Source of the DNA: Agarivorans albus
Lineage (GTDB): Bacteria; Pseudomonadota; Gammaproteobacteria; Enterobacterales; Celerinatantimonadaceae
Direction: 5' to 3'
Assembly: GCF_019670105.1 (NCBI RefSeq)
Contig: NZ_AP023032.1
Location: forward strand, 4,728,256 to 4,792,255
DNA length: 64,000 nt
Under the pieces are notes generated by a model, which saw only the letters and a list, made by a program, of their open reading frames with translations, was not told where the DNA came from and made no database searches. The translations under genes and the position numbers were made by a program. Within the stretch, counting starts at the first letter, position 1, and the number at the start of each line of letters is the position of its first letter. This document shows positions 19,158 to 27,034 of this stretch, piece by piece.

Positions 19158-19637
19158 TTAACACTCGCTGTCGTCAATACTAACCAGGTAGTTTGACTCA
19201 CTAGGGTTAAGGGTTCCTCCCGCTTCAGTGTAAGTAACAAAACATCCGCTATCATTAACATCTTTATCGCCAGAGACATAACCGATATACAAGCGCGAAC
19301 TGCCATCCACAAACTGCATTTCTAAGTCAGTTTCAATCAATGACTCCATACCAAGGTAGTCTTCACCGTGCGCCTCTGGGTAACCATCTTTTACCTCTAC
19401 AATACCCAAGCTCGTTTCTACCTCTGCACGTGATTCTTGCTCTAGGCCATCAATAGCTGCTTGGTTAAATACCAAATCAGCAGAGGTTTTTACTGCAGCG
19501 GCAGCCCCCTCTAAGGTCGCTTTTTTTGCATCGCTTTGAAGATTTAGGAACTTTGGTGCAGCCACCACAGAGAGTATTCCCAAAATGATAATTACTATTA
19601 CTAATTCGATGAGAGTAAAACCAGATTGCTTGTTCAT
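19158..19637 (-). CDS. MSHA-type type IV pilin-like protein
   Basis: Type IV pilin with a 5-residue leader and prepilin peptidase site (MNKQSG|FTLIELVIVI), the conserved Glu5 of the mature protein, and a hydrophobic N-terminal helix ending in APKFLNLQSDAKK, as in MshA. The variable C-terminal part contains a likely disulfide between Cys141 (GCFVTY) and the final Cys159, again as in MSHA pilins. It stands alone: no mshB-Q assembly genes, prepilin peptidase or secretion ATPase is nearby, so it would depend on machinery elsewhere. It may be an extra pilin paralogue or a pseudopilin. The 262-base region upstream to the next small ORF is AT-rich with no recognised motif. Confidence 0.82.
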   Translation of the reverse strand: MNKQSGFTLIELVIVIIILGILSVVAAPKFLNLQSDAKKATLEGAAAAVKTSADLVFNQAAIDGLEQESRAEVETSLGIVEVKDGYPEAHGEDYLGMESLIETDLEMQFVDGSSRLYIGYVSGDKDVNDSGCFVTYTEAGGTLNPSESNYLVSIDDSEC

Positions 19638-19899
19638 ATAGCGCCTAAAGTTACTTTCTAGATTGGTGAAACAGGGTGAATTAAGAACTTGTATTATCCC
19701 TATAACGGCAATTTAAATTGACTTTTTACGAACAAAGCATTTTTTGTAACATTAGAATAAAAATCCAACCCAGCTCACTTTTATCAAACAAAAGTCCATA
19801 ACTTATTAAAATAATGAAACTTTCGTTAGATACTAGCCTCAAACTAGCAAATCATAATGGCAAACAAGTCACACGGATGGAGGCAAAGAGGGCAATACA

Positions 19900-20037
19900 A
19901 TGGCGTTTTTTTCGATGGGTGTAAGAGTACTATTATTGGTATTAATGTTGGGTAGCGTGTTTAGCTATTCACACACTACCCATTCTTCATGGGCAAAGTT
20001 TTATTGCCCTGCACAAACTAGTAAGGCAGCGAGTTAA
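19900..20037 (+). CDS. Putative small secreted or membrane protein (45 aa)
   Basis: ATG at 19900 preceded by an AGAGGG ribosome site 7 bases upstream. The product begins with a basic and hydrophobic segment (residues 4-22) that looks like a signal peptide or membrane anchor, followed by a short tail with one Cys and several Ser/Thr. It is oriented against glgX and its stop overlaps the glgX stop by a few bases. Together with the AT-rich stretch to the pilin gene it fills the 396-base gap between annotated genes. No homologue is recognised. The good ribosome site and signal-like start are the only support. Confidence 0.4.
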   Translation: MAFFSMGVRVLLLVLMLGSVFSYSHTTHSSWAKFYCPAQTSKAAS

Positions 20038-22118
20038 ACTCTCTCGCTACGTTTTTCAATTTGTGGGTTCGCCACAAATACCATTACCGAACGTGCAGCC
20101 ACTTTAACTGAGCCAGTTTCTAACATAGGCGCGGTTTTAAAGTCATAAACATCTTCTGGCGGTTTGGCTGCGGTATTAACAAGCTTAAACCAATGTCCTT
20201 CGATGCATGGCACTTCAAACTCTAACTCTTCCCAGTAGGAGTTAAACACCATGTATAAGCGGTCTTTTGAGTATGGATCTAACAATGTAACCGCAATAGA
20301 GTGACTATGTTCAGACCAATCGGGCTGACCTTGATGCACACCATGCCATTCGATATTGGCATCATGAATCACATCCGACAGGCTCAAGTGGATCTTCTCT
20401 TCAAGCACATCGTCATAACGACGTAACTTAATCATCTCTTGAACAAAGCGCAGCAAGTTTTGGTTTTTGTCCACCAAGCTCCAGTCAAACCAGGATAACT
20501 CGTTATCTTGGCAGTAAGCATTGTTATTACCGTTTTGAGTGCGTTTTACTTCATCGCCCATGGTAATCATTGGCGTACCTAACGAGAGCAACAAAGTAGC
20601 AAAGAAGTTCTTCATTTGCTGTTCACGCAGATCGTTGATTTTTGGGTTTAGGGTTGGCCCCTCTACACCGTGGTTATAACTAATGTTGTGGTTATCACCA
20701 TCACGGTTGTTTTCACCATTTTCTAGGTTGTGCTTGTCGTTGTAGCTCACTAGATCGTTTAAGGTGAATCCATCATGCGCAGTGACTAAGTTAACCGAGC
20801 GTTGCGGCGAGTGGTTTTCTTTATAGTAAATGTCTGGGCTACCCAATAAGCGTGAAGCAAACTTACCCGTTACACCAGAATCCCCTCTAAAGAACGAGCG
20901 CACATCATCACGGAACTTACCGTTCCATTCATTCCAGCGGTCACCAACAAACTCACCTACTTGGTAAAGGCCAGCGGCATCCCAAGCTTCGGCAATGATT
21001 TTAGTGCCAGCTAAAGAAGGATCTGAATCAATCGACCATAGCAGGGGTGGCTCTTTCATTACATGACCCTTAGAGTCACGCGCCAGTACTGAGGCTAAAT
21101 CAAAGCGGAAACCATCTACATGCATTTCGTTTACCCAAAAACGCAGTGCATCACGGATCATGCGGCGCATTACCGAGTGGTTAGCATTACAAGTATTGCC
21201 ACAACCCGAGTAGTTACTGTACCAACGCTTTTCGTTTTCTAGCATGTAGTAAGTATCGTTTTGCAAACCCTTCATACTAAGCGTTGGGCCGTCGTGTCCG
21301 CCTTCTGCGGTGTGATTAAACACCACATCCAATATCACCTCAATGCCGGCTTTATGCAGCTCACGCACCATGGTTCTAAATTCGTTAAAGGCACCACAGA
21401 CACTTTTATCGGAGCTGTAAGCTGTATGTGGGGAGAAGAAGTTAATTGGGCTATAACCCCAATAGTTCTGCTTACCCAGAGGCGCGTCTTGTAAGTCAAA
21501 CTGCTGCACCGGCATTAATTCAATGGCGGTAATGCCCAGCTCTTTTAGATAAGGAATTTTTTCGATAACGCCAGCGTAAGTACCGCGTTTATGCTCCGCT
21601 ACACCCGAAGACGGGTGCTTGGTAAAACCCGCTACATGCATTTCGTAAATAACGGTATCTTGCAATGAGCGTTTAATAGGCTGAGTGCCCTGCCAATCAA
21701 AGCCACGCAAATCCACCACTGCACCTTTAATACATTGGTTAGTATTTACATGACCATGGCGTGACGCCACCTGACGTAAATAGTTATCTGGGAAATGGGT
21801 GATTCTGGCGTAAGGGTCGAGCAGAACTTTGCTTGAGTCAAAGCGCAAACCACGCTCTGGTTGCCAGGGACCGTCTACTTGAAAGCCGTAGAGCGTTCCT
21901 ACTTCTAAGTCTTCAACAAAAATATGCCAGTAATGGTCTGTTTTGTTGGTATTTGGGTCTAAAGGGAACTCGGCAAAAGGCTTGCGAGAGTTAACTTCTT
22001 TAAATAATAGAAGGGTAACTCCCGTAGCATTTTTAGAGAAAATACTAAAATTAACGCCCTTACCTTGGTAAGTCGCGCCGAGTGGAAATGAAACACCCGC
22101 TTGAGTTTTTGTGGCCAT
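20034..22118 (-). CDS. glgX: Glycogen debranching enzyme GlgX (isoamylase type)
   Basis: GH13 isoamylase-like enzyme that removes short alpha-1,6 branches from glycogen after phosphorylase action. It has an N-terminal CBM48 domain (about residues 10-110, FSIFSKNATGVTLLLF), then the catalytic barrel with DVVFNHTAEG, nucleophile Asp about 340 in DGFRFDLAS, acid Glu about 376 in IIAEAWDA, and TAHDGFTLNDLV. The C-terminal beta domain ends near residue 690. Length 694 aa is typical. The rest of the glycogen operon (glgBACP) is not in the window, so glgX stands alone. Glycogen genes are classic CsrA targets in E. coli, which is of note given the Csr RNA array 3 kb away; no CsrA site was verified in its leader. 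Confidence 0.94.
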   Translation of the reverse strand: MATKTQAGVSFPLGATYQGKGVNFSIFSKNATGVTLLLFKEVNSRKPFAEFPLDPNTNKTDHYWHIFVEDLEVGTLYGFQVDGPWQPERGLRFDSSKVLLDPYARITHFPDNYLRQVASRHGHVNTNQCIKGAVVDLRGFDWQGTQPIKRSLQDTVIYEMHVAGFTKHPSSGVAEHKRGTYAGVIEKIPYLKELGITAIELMPVQQFDLQDAPLGKQNYWGYSPINFFSPHTAYSSDKSVCGAFNEFRTMVRELHKAGIEVILDVVFNHTAEGGHDGPTLSMKGLQNDTYYMLENEKRWYSNYSGCGNTCNANHSVMRRMIRDALRFWVNEMHVDGFRFDLASVLARDSKGHVMKEPPLLWSIDSDPSLAGTKIIAEAWDAAGLYQVGEFVGDRWNEWNGKFRDDVRSFFRGDSGVTGKFASRLLGSPDIYYKENHSPQRSVNLVTAHDGFTLNDLVSYNDKHNLENGENNRDGDNHNISYNHGVEGPTLNPKINDLREQQMKNFFATLLLSLGTPMITMGDEVKRTQNGNNNAYCQDNELSWFDWSLVDKNQNLLRFVQEMIKLRRYDDVLEEKIHLSLSDVIHDANIEWHGVHQGQPDWSEHSHSIAVTLLDPYSKDRLYMVFNSYWEELEFEVPCIEGHWFKLVNTAAKPPEDVYDFKTAPMLETGSVKVAARSVMVFVANPQIEKRSERV

Positions 22119-22234
22119 ATACTGTGCTGTCTTATTTTTGCTATTAACTGAGATGAAAAGCCTATTAGTTGGCTCTTTCGCTATAGTTTATCAGTAACAG
22201 CTTATTACACAGTAAGTTTATTAACAGATAATGA

Positions 22235-22417
22235 CTAAAATTTAGCCGAAATTGAGTGCGAGCGCCCACTAGCTTGGCGTTTTCTGCGGCAATGCTGTGC
22301 GCCAAGTTGGTCAAGTTCAGATACTTCGTCAGGCAACATCAACGACAATAGCTGTTCTAATTTTTCTTGGTCAGACAATACATTGGCAATAGTTTGGCTA
22401 GTTTTTGTACGGAACAT
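22235..22417 (-). CDS. Small hypothetical protein (60 aa) behind a hairpin leader
   Basis: Unrecognised soluble protein: an N-terminal helical stretch rich in Leu and Glu (about residues 8-37), then a basic tail with RRKRQ. GGGG lies 6 bases before the ATG as a ribosome site, and this lies inside the right arm of a perfect 10-bp inverted repeat, suggesting control of translation by structure. It sits alone between glgX and a PlsC-like gene on the same strand. Function unknown. Confidence 0.5.
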   Translation of the reverse strand: MFRTKTSQTIANVLSDQEKLEQLLSLMLPDEVSELDQLGAQHCRRKRQASGRSHSISAKF

Positions 22418-22420
22418 ATC

Positions 22421-22454
22421 ATACCCCTAAATTTTGATACCTAATTAGGGGTAT
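22421..22454 (-). promoter_or_regulatory. Perfect inverted repeat overlapping a ribosome binding site
   Basis: ATACCCCTAA at 22421-22430 and TTAGGGGTAT at 22445-22454 with a 14-base spacer. On the minus strand the proximal arm includes the Shine-Dalgarno GGGG of the 60-aa gene. It may be an RNA hairpin that hides the ribosome site or a DNA operator. Confidence 0.5.
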
Positions 22455-22497
22455 GCACCTATAGTGCCAAAGCTATATGAACAATTTATTAACCTTA

Positions 22498-23619
22498 TTA
22501 TTCAGATAGTTGCTGTCTAGCACGAATAGGGTTTGCGTACATTTCGAACAGCTGAGATCGGACCTCTGCACTAATATCGCGAGTCTTCGCTTCAAAATAG
22601 CGCTTTGCTTCAGCTAATTCGTTAGCAGGAATTTCTTCTGGGATAGCGTCACCAAGGGCAATCCAGTTGGTAGGCATAAGCTGGTAATTGCCAATAATCG
22701 CTTTATCTAAAGCTTCTGCCACGTCTTTGGCATTTTCATATTCACCGGCCAATGGTTCTGCAAAATGCACATGCACTCGACCTTTTTGGCCAACAATACC
22801 GCGAGAGATGCTGTAAATGTCTTCATGCTCTGCTTTTTGGTATTCGCCATGTTGGTTTTGCGACACCAACTCATTAGCTTTAGCCACATCACAAGGGTCA
22901 AATTCGTAAGAAATAGACACAGGAACAATGTTTAGCTCTTTAATGTAATCGGCAAATTCTTGCTGCTTAGGTTTGTTTAAAGCCAGCATAGAAATAAGTG
23001 CCGAATTAGTCAGGTCTAACCCATCTTTGGCGCGCCCCTCACGCTGAGCAATCCAAATATGGTCGCCAGTGCTCGCTAGGGTATGTTGAATATACGCAGA
23101 TAACTCTTTTAAGTTAGCCAGCTTTTCACGTTTAGCAGAAGCTGAGCGCTTAACAATAAAACTGCGGTTAAGGCGCATTAAGTCAGATACCCAAGGCTTA
23201 CTTAATAAATTGTCACCAATGGCAATTTGTACCGTGTCTTGGCCATTTATATGCAGCAAGTAGTTCACAAAAGCAGGGTCTAGCGCGATATCGCGATGAT
23301 TTGAGATAAACAGATGCGGCTTAGATAAATCTAGGCTGTCTAATCCGCTAGAGCTTAGTTGCGAAGTCGTAGTTTTGATCATGTGCGCCATATAGCGCTC
23401 TACCATTATTTGAAAGTCGTAAACACTTTTTACGTTTCTTACTTTAAATTTAAGTACTTGGCGCAAGGCAAAAGACGTTAGCGAGAGAAAGGCACCACTG
23501 GCTTTAGGGTAACGAAACTTAATTAAAGTAGTGATAAATTCGGGATCATTAATGAGGCGTTGCAGTGTACTTTTTACTTCAGAATCTTGATAAGGGCGAA
23601 TACTGTCAAACTGAGACAT
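22498..23619 (-). CDS. PlsC-like glycerol acyltransferase family protein
   Basis: Acyltransferase of the LPLAT superfamily with the catalytic HX4D block ISNHRDIALDPAF (about residue 107) and the downstream IAQREGRAKDGLDLTNSAL motif (about 193), which corresponds to the glycerol-phosphate-binding EGTR motif in a variant form. Length 373 aa, longer than classical PlsC, with an N-terminal helical extension and a long C-terminal part. It has no strong TM segment and is probably peripheral to the inner membrane. Family members are common in Vibrio and relatives and are annotated as 1-acyl-glycerol-3-phosphate acyltransferases, although the substrate is not established. It is divergent from the MATE exporter gene. 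Confidence 0.82.
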   Translation of the reverse strand: MSQFDSIRPYQDSEVKSTLQRLINDPEFITTLIKFRYPKASGAFLSLTSFALRQVLKFKVRNVKSVYDFQIMVERYMAHMIKTTTSQLSSSGLDSLDLSKPHLFISNHRDIALDPAFVNYLLHINGQDTVQIAIGDNLLSKPWVSDLMRLNRSFIVKRSASAKREKLANLKELSAYIQHTLASTGDHIWIAQREGRAKDGLDLTNSALISMLALNKPKQQEFADYIKELNIVPVSISYEFDPCDVAKANELVSQNQHGEYQKAEHEDIYSISRGIVGQKGRVHVHFAEPLAGEYENAKDVAEALDKAIIGNYQLMPTNWIALGDAIPEEIPANELAEAKRYFEAKTRDISAEVRSQLFEMYANPIRARQQLSE

Positions 23620-23789
23620 AACTTCTCTCGCTATTAAGGAAGCCGCAATTTACCGTTTTCTGCTCTTAAAAACAACAATAATGATTAAAATTTAAACAAC
23701 CATTGGCAGTTTTTAAGGCTTAATGCAGATTCTTTCGCTTAGCCTTCGAGCCACGTATACTGGAGCCTCGATTTCCCAGCTGCAAGTTA

Positions 23790-25151
23790 ATGGAACAACA
23801 ACGCCAGTATTTGCTTGATGCCCCCATCACGCCGCTTATTATCAATAAGGCCAGTCCAACCTTAGTTGGCATTTTTGCGATCATCTTTTTTAACCTTGTT
23901 GATACCTTTTTTGTTGCCATGCTCGGCACCGATGCGTTGGCTGGCGTATCTTTTACTTTTCCCATTACCTTTGCCATCACCAGTGTTGCTATGGGCTTAG
24001 GCATTGGCTTGTCGTCCCATGTAGGACGGCTACTGGGGGCTCGTCAACATCAGCAAGCCGCCCAGCTCACTAGCCATAGTTTATTGTTTAGCCTACTGCT
24101 AATTGTTGCTATTGCCGGCTTGGGTTATATCAGCATTTATCCTCTTTTCAGCCACTTAGGCGCCGAATTACCAGTAATGCCCTATATTGAGCAATATATG
24201 CAAATTTGGTATCTCTCGGTTCCGCTATTAGTGATACCTATGGTGGGCAATAGCGCCATAAGAGCGAGTGGCGACAGTAAAACCCCCAGTATAGTGATGC
24301 TGGTTGCTGGTATCGTAAATGGCATACTGGACCCTATTTTTATTTTTGGTTGGGGGCCTGTGCCTGCCATGGGGGTGCAAGGAGCCGCTTTAGCCACTGC
24401 AGTAGCTTGGGCACTCACTTTTAGTGTTGCTGTTTATTTGCTTAGTTTTAAATTAAAACTACTACGTTTTGAAGTTTGCACCATTCAACAGCTTTTCGCC
24501 TCTTGGAAAAAGCTGCTTAGCATAGCCATTCCGGCGGTATTTTCTCAGCTGCTTACTCCCATAGCTACCACCATTACTTTGGTAATATTGGCCAGTGCTG
24601 GCACGGCAACCGTAGCAGCCTATGGCTTTGCTACACGGGTAGAAGCCTTATTATTTATTGGAGTGATGGCGATTAACTCGGTGATTCCGATGTTAGTTGG
24701 ACAAAATGTAGGAGCGGGCAAAGCACAACGCGCCCAGCAAATTGTTCATCATGCCATTAGGCTAGCGGTGGTTTGGCAACTATTGCTGGCTATCGCAATG
24801 TACGCCTTGGCCCCTTTAGTGAGTTATAGCTTTAATCACGATGCTGAAGTGGCTGAACTTAGCCAATATTACTTACAGTTAGTACCTTTTTGCTACGGCA
24901 TGATGGCTGTGCCCTTATTGCTAGCTCAAACCTTAAATGCCTTAGCTAAGCCCCTGTTAGCAATGGCAATAAACTTAATAAGATTATTTGGTTTTATGTT
25001 GCCAGCTATTTACATTGGAGCAATGTGGGGAAGCAGCAAAGTAATATTTTTGGCGATTATTATTGCTCATACCTTAGCGGGCTTAGCGAGCTTAATCATA
25101 TTGATTTGCTTGATGAGCAAAAACAGTTGGTGGCAACATTCTCAATCTTAG
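23790..25151 (+). CDS. MATE family efflux transporter
   Basis: Inner-membrane multidrug/toxin exporter driven by a Na+ or H+ gradient. The 453-aa protein has about 12 hydrophobic helices and the duplicated MATE architecture: the N-half with NLVDTFFVAMLGTDALAGVSFTFPI, the linker after helix 6, and the C-half with YGFATRVEALLFIGVMAINSVIPMLVGQNVGAG. Closest in feel to the NorM/DinF-type branch, but the substrate cannot be predicted. It is a single gene, divergent from the PlsC-like gene, and ends at a terminator shared with the first Csr RNA on the opposite strand. Confidence 0.93.
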   Translation: MEQQRQYLLDAPITPLIINKASPTLVGIFAIIFFNLVDTFFVAMLGTDALAGVSFTFPITFAITSVAMGLGIGLSSHVGRLLGARQHQQAAQLTSHSLLFSLLLIVAIAGLGYISIYPLFSHLGAELPVMPYIEQYMQIWYLSVPLLVIPMVGNSAIRASGDSKTPSIVMLVAGIVNGILDPIFIFGWGPVPAMGVQGAALATAVAWALTFSVAVYLLSFKLKLLRFEVCTIQQLFASWKKLLSIAIPAVFSQLLTPIATTITLVILASAGTATVAAYGFATRVEALLFIGVMAINSVIPMLVGQNVGAGKAQRAQQIVHHAIRLAVVWQLLLAIAMYALAPLVSYSFNHDAEVAELSQYYLQLVPFCYGMMAVPLLLAQTLNALAKPLLAMAINLIRLFGFMLPAIYIGAMWGSSKVIFLAIIIAHTLAGLASLIILICLMSKNSWWQHSQS

Positions 25152-25164
25152 TTTCACAAAAATG

Positions 25165-25195
25165 AAAAAAGGCGACACAAATGTGTCGCCTTTTT
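25165..25195. terminator. Bidirectional terminator shared by MATE gene and Csr RNA A
   Basis: Stem GGCGACAC / GTGTCGCC with a 4-base loop, flanked by six A on the left and five T on the right. It can end both the plus-strand MATE mRNA and the minus-strand RNA A. Confidence 0.88.
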
Positions 25196-25568
25196 AAGTA
25201 GTCATATTGCTCTTTTCCGTGAACAGTAATTGCTCCTTGCAATCCTTTTTGACTGTTGCACACTAATCCTTAGCGTTTCCTCTTCCCAGTTCCTTTGAGC
25301 TATCCTTTAGCCTTCTATGGCATAAATGTTCATCCTAAACACTTGCTCTCTCCGTCCTGGAGGTATCCTTTAACTTCATCCTGAAAGTTTGAGGTATTTT
25401 GCTTTCTAGCACTCCTGTGCTGACATCCTAAAGTTTATCTACCTTGATAAACCTGCTCTTCCTAAGCAATGCTTCCTAATACCTTGGCATCTTGCCCTGA
25501 CTCTTCCTAAGCCTTGGCTCGTCCTGATGGTTGATACTTTACGCCGATGAGCCCTTAATCCCAGTAGC
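25165..25568 (-). ncRNA. CsrB-family CsrA-sequestering sRNA, copy A
   Basis: About 400-nt minus-strand RNA gene recognised by dense AGGA motifs: 16 were counted by eye, many written as CAGGAYG or TTAGGA in the loops of short stems, for example AGCAC-AGGA-GTGCT and CTCC-AGGAC-GGAG. This is the hallmark of CsrB/CsrC RNAs, whose repeats bind and titrate the translational regulator CsrA. The segment near 25370 resembles the CACCUCCAGGAUGGAGA portion of E. coli CsrB. The 3' end is a terminator hairpin with a T-run. A weak promoter TTGTAG-17-TTATCT on the minus strand (-10 at 25571-25576) sets the 5' end near 25565. It shares a 23-base identical block (25303-25325) with copies B and C. Exact ends are estimates. 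Confidence 0.87.
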
Positions 25569-25570
25569 CA

Positions 25571-25599
25571 AGATAAAATAATTTTGGTTTTAGCTACAA
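25571..25599 (-). promoter_or_regulatory. Candidate promoter of Csr RNA A
   Basis: On the minus strand TTGTAG and TTATCT are 17 bases apart, placed just upstream of the conserved 5' end of RNA A. Spacing is ideal but both hexamers are imperfect. Confidence 0.4.
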
Positions 25600-25694
25600 A
25601 AAACCATGATAAAAAACATAAGACATTGAAATATATAAACTTAGTTTAGTTAAGGCTTATTAAACAAGTGAAATTACCCGCTACAGCTCGGGCG

Positions 25695-25707
25695 GATCTC
25701 TCACACA
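25695..25707 (-). promoter_or_regulatory. UvrY/GacA-type half-box upstream of Csr RNA A
   Basis: Minus strand TGTGTGAGAGATC contains the left part of the known UvrY (GacA) binding palindrome TGTGAGAGATCTCTTACA; the right half is not conserved. It lies about 135 bp upstream of the estimated start of RNA A, the same relative place as the boxes of copies B and C. Confidence 0.5.
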
Positions 25708-25831
25708 GGCAATAGCAGATAAAGAAACTACCAGATCGAGATTAACAATATAAAAATCCAACCAATTACAGGTTATCCATTAAAAGCTCTGCAGATAGGT
25801 AATAAACCCTAACAATAAATAGCAGGCAAAG

Positions 25832-26235
25832 AAAAAGGGCGACACATACGTGTCGCCCTCTTAGTAGTCATATCGCTCTATTCCATGAACGTTAATTGCT
25901 CCCTGCAATCCTTTTTGACTGTTTCACACTATTCCTTAGCGTTTCCTCTTCCCAGTTCCTTTGGGCTGTCCTTTAGCCTTCTATGGCATAAGCGTTCATC
26001 CTAAACACTTGCTCTCTCCGTCCTGGAGGTATCCCTATACTTCGTCCTGAAGCTATTTGGTATTTTGCTTTCTAGCAATCCTATGCTGACATCCAAACTC
26101 ATCTACCTTGATAAGCCTGCTCATCCTGAGCGCTGCGTCCTAAATACCTCGGCGTCCTGCCTAATTCTTCCTGAATCTTGGTTCGTCCTGATGGTTGATA
26201 CTTTACGCTCATCCCAATTAAAGCCCAGTAGGCCA
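25832..26235 (-). ncRNA. CsrB-family CsrA-sequestering sRNA, copy B
   Basis: Second minus-strand copy, about 400 nt and clearly homologous to copy A over its whole length, with differences concentrated in stems. Fourteen AGGA motifs were counted, several as CAGGACG or CAGGATG. The 3' terminator is a 9-bp stem GGGCGACAC / GTGTCGCCC followed on the minus strand by five T. The 23-base block identical in all three copies is at 25969-25991, and the segment before the terminator (GAGCGATATGACTACT) is shared with copy C. An accidental 63-aa open frame on the plus strand (26065-26256) lies within it and is not a gene. The 5' end is placed by alignment to copy A. Confidence 0.87.
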
Positions 26236-26359
26236 GAAACAAAAACATCTAAATAAATCTATTACTTAAGAGGTAAAAAACAATAAACCATTGAATAATA
26301 AATAAAAAATTATTTTAAGGCTCATAAACAAAGAGACTTATCGGCTTGTTTGAATGGTC

Positions 26360-26371
26360 GATCTCTCACAC
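26360..26371 (-). promoter_or_regulatory. UvrY/GacA-type half-box upstream of Csr RNA B
   Basis: Minus strand GTGTGAGAGATC, nearly identical to the box of copy A and about 130 bp upstream of the estimated RNA start. Only the left half of the palindrome is kept. Confidence 0.5.
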
Positions 26372-26522
26372 GGCCTTTGGTCGATCGCCAAACAAGCATC
26401 TAAATTCAGCACGCTAAAATTCTCAATAAGTCTAAACAAAGACGCCTTAAAAGAATAAAAACCTAATAAAACACTTTTAATCTTAACTATTCATCTAAAA
26501 TCGATGAAAAAGTGCAGACAAT

Positions 26523-26548
26523 AAAAAACCCAGCACTTGGCTGGGTTT
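26523..26548 (-). terminator. Second terminator downstream of Csr RNA C
   Basis: AAACCCAGC and GCTGGGTTT with a 5-base loop; on the minus strand the stem runs into six T in all. It backs up the GC-rich hairpin of RNA C. Confidence 0.75.
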
Positions 26549-26550
26549 AG

Positions 26551-26840
26551 AAAAAGGTCGGGGCGACACTTTCGTGTCGCCCCTAGTAGTCATATCGCTC
26601 AAATCCGTGAACGGGTAGTTGCTCCCTGCAATCCTTTTTGACTGTGTTACTACGTCCTGTAGTTATCCTTTTCTCAAATCCTTTGAGCTGTCCTTTAGCC
26701 TTCTATGGCATAACCGGTCATCCATACCAGTTGCACGTCTCCTTCCTAGGAGGTGTCCCTTGCTACTTCCTGTAGCTGTTCCTTTTTAGCTCCTGCTACG
26801 TTTCTCATCCTGATAAACGTCAGTGCCTCCGTGCACAAAC
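26551..26840 (-). ncRNA. CsrB-family CsrA-sequestering sRNA, copy C
   Basis: Third, shorter minus-strand copy (about 290 nt). Eleven AGGA motifs were counted, several in perfect small hairpins such as GCTAC-AGGA-AGTAGC, CTCCT-AGGA-AGGAG and ACGTTT-ATCAGGATGAG-AAACGT. It shares with A and B the 23-base core (26691-26713), the pre-terminator segment and the GGGGCGACAC / GTGTCGCCCC terminator stem (26560-26583), while its 5' half has diverged and lost several repeats. The TATAGT sequence near 26846 on the minus strand could be the -10 element. It has the most complete upstream regulatory region of the three. Confidence 0.86.
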
Positions 26841-26900
26841 AACTATACGGAATCTAAGTTTGAGAAAAAGCCGCGTAAGCAAAAAACTTTCATTTTTTTA

Positions 26901-26967
26901 CTTACAAATTCTTACAAAAACACTAAACCATTAATTTAAAAGAAAATTTAATTTTAACAACTGTAAG
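26901..26967 (-). promoter_or_regulatory. Additional GacA-type half-sites upstream of Csr RNA C
   Basis: Three TGTAAG-type hexamers: CTTACA at 26901-26906 and 26911-26916 and TGTAAG at 26962-26967. They lie between the full palindrome and the RNA C promoter. The region is AT-rich, so chance matches are possible. Confidence 0.35.
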
Positions 26968-26992
26968 CAAAGCTGCTTTTAACGCACAAGCT

Positions 26993-27010
26993 TGTAAGAG
27001 ATATCTCACA
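26993..27010 (-). promoter_or_regulatory. UvrY/GacA/VarA binding palindrome upstream of Csr RNA C
   Basis: Minus strand TGTGAGATATCTCTTACA, one base different from the E. coli UvrY consensus and fitting TGTAAG-N6-CTTACA with one change. It lies about 160 bp upstream of RNA C and 24 bases downstream of the TRIC-like gene. Confidence 0.72.
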
Positions 27011-27034
27011 CCATCTATCGTCATTTATCGCTAA

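Noticed and set aside
19013..19312. 99-aa ORF overlapping the pilin 3' end
   Set aside because: The upstream half is the pilin gene in another frame; only the last 45 codons could be independent and were kept as a weak candidate.
26065..26256. 63-aa open reading frame on the plus strand
   Set aside because: It lies inside Csr RNA copy B, antisense to it, with low-complexity Leu/Ser composition, no ribosome site and no counterpart in copies A or C.
25165..26840. CRISPR array or simple tandem repeat
   Set aside because: The repeated units are about 300-400 bp and diverged, and the short AGGA motif recurs at irregular spacing inside hairpins, which fits Csr RNAs and not repeat-spacer arrays.
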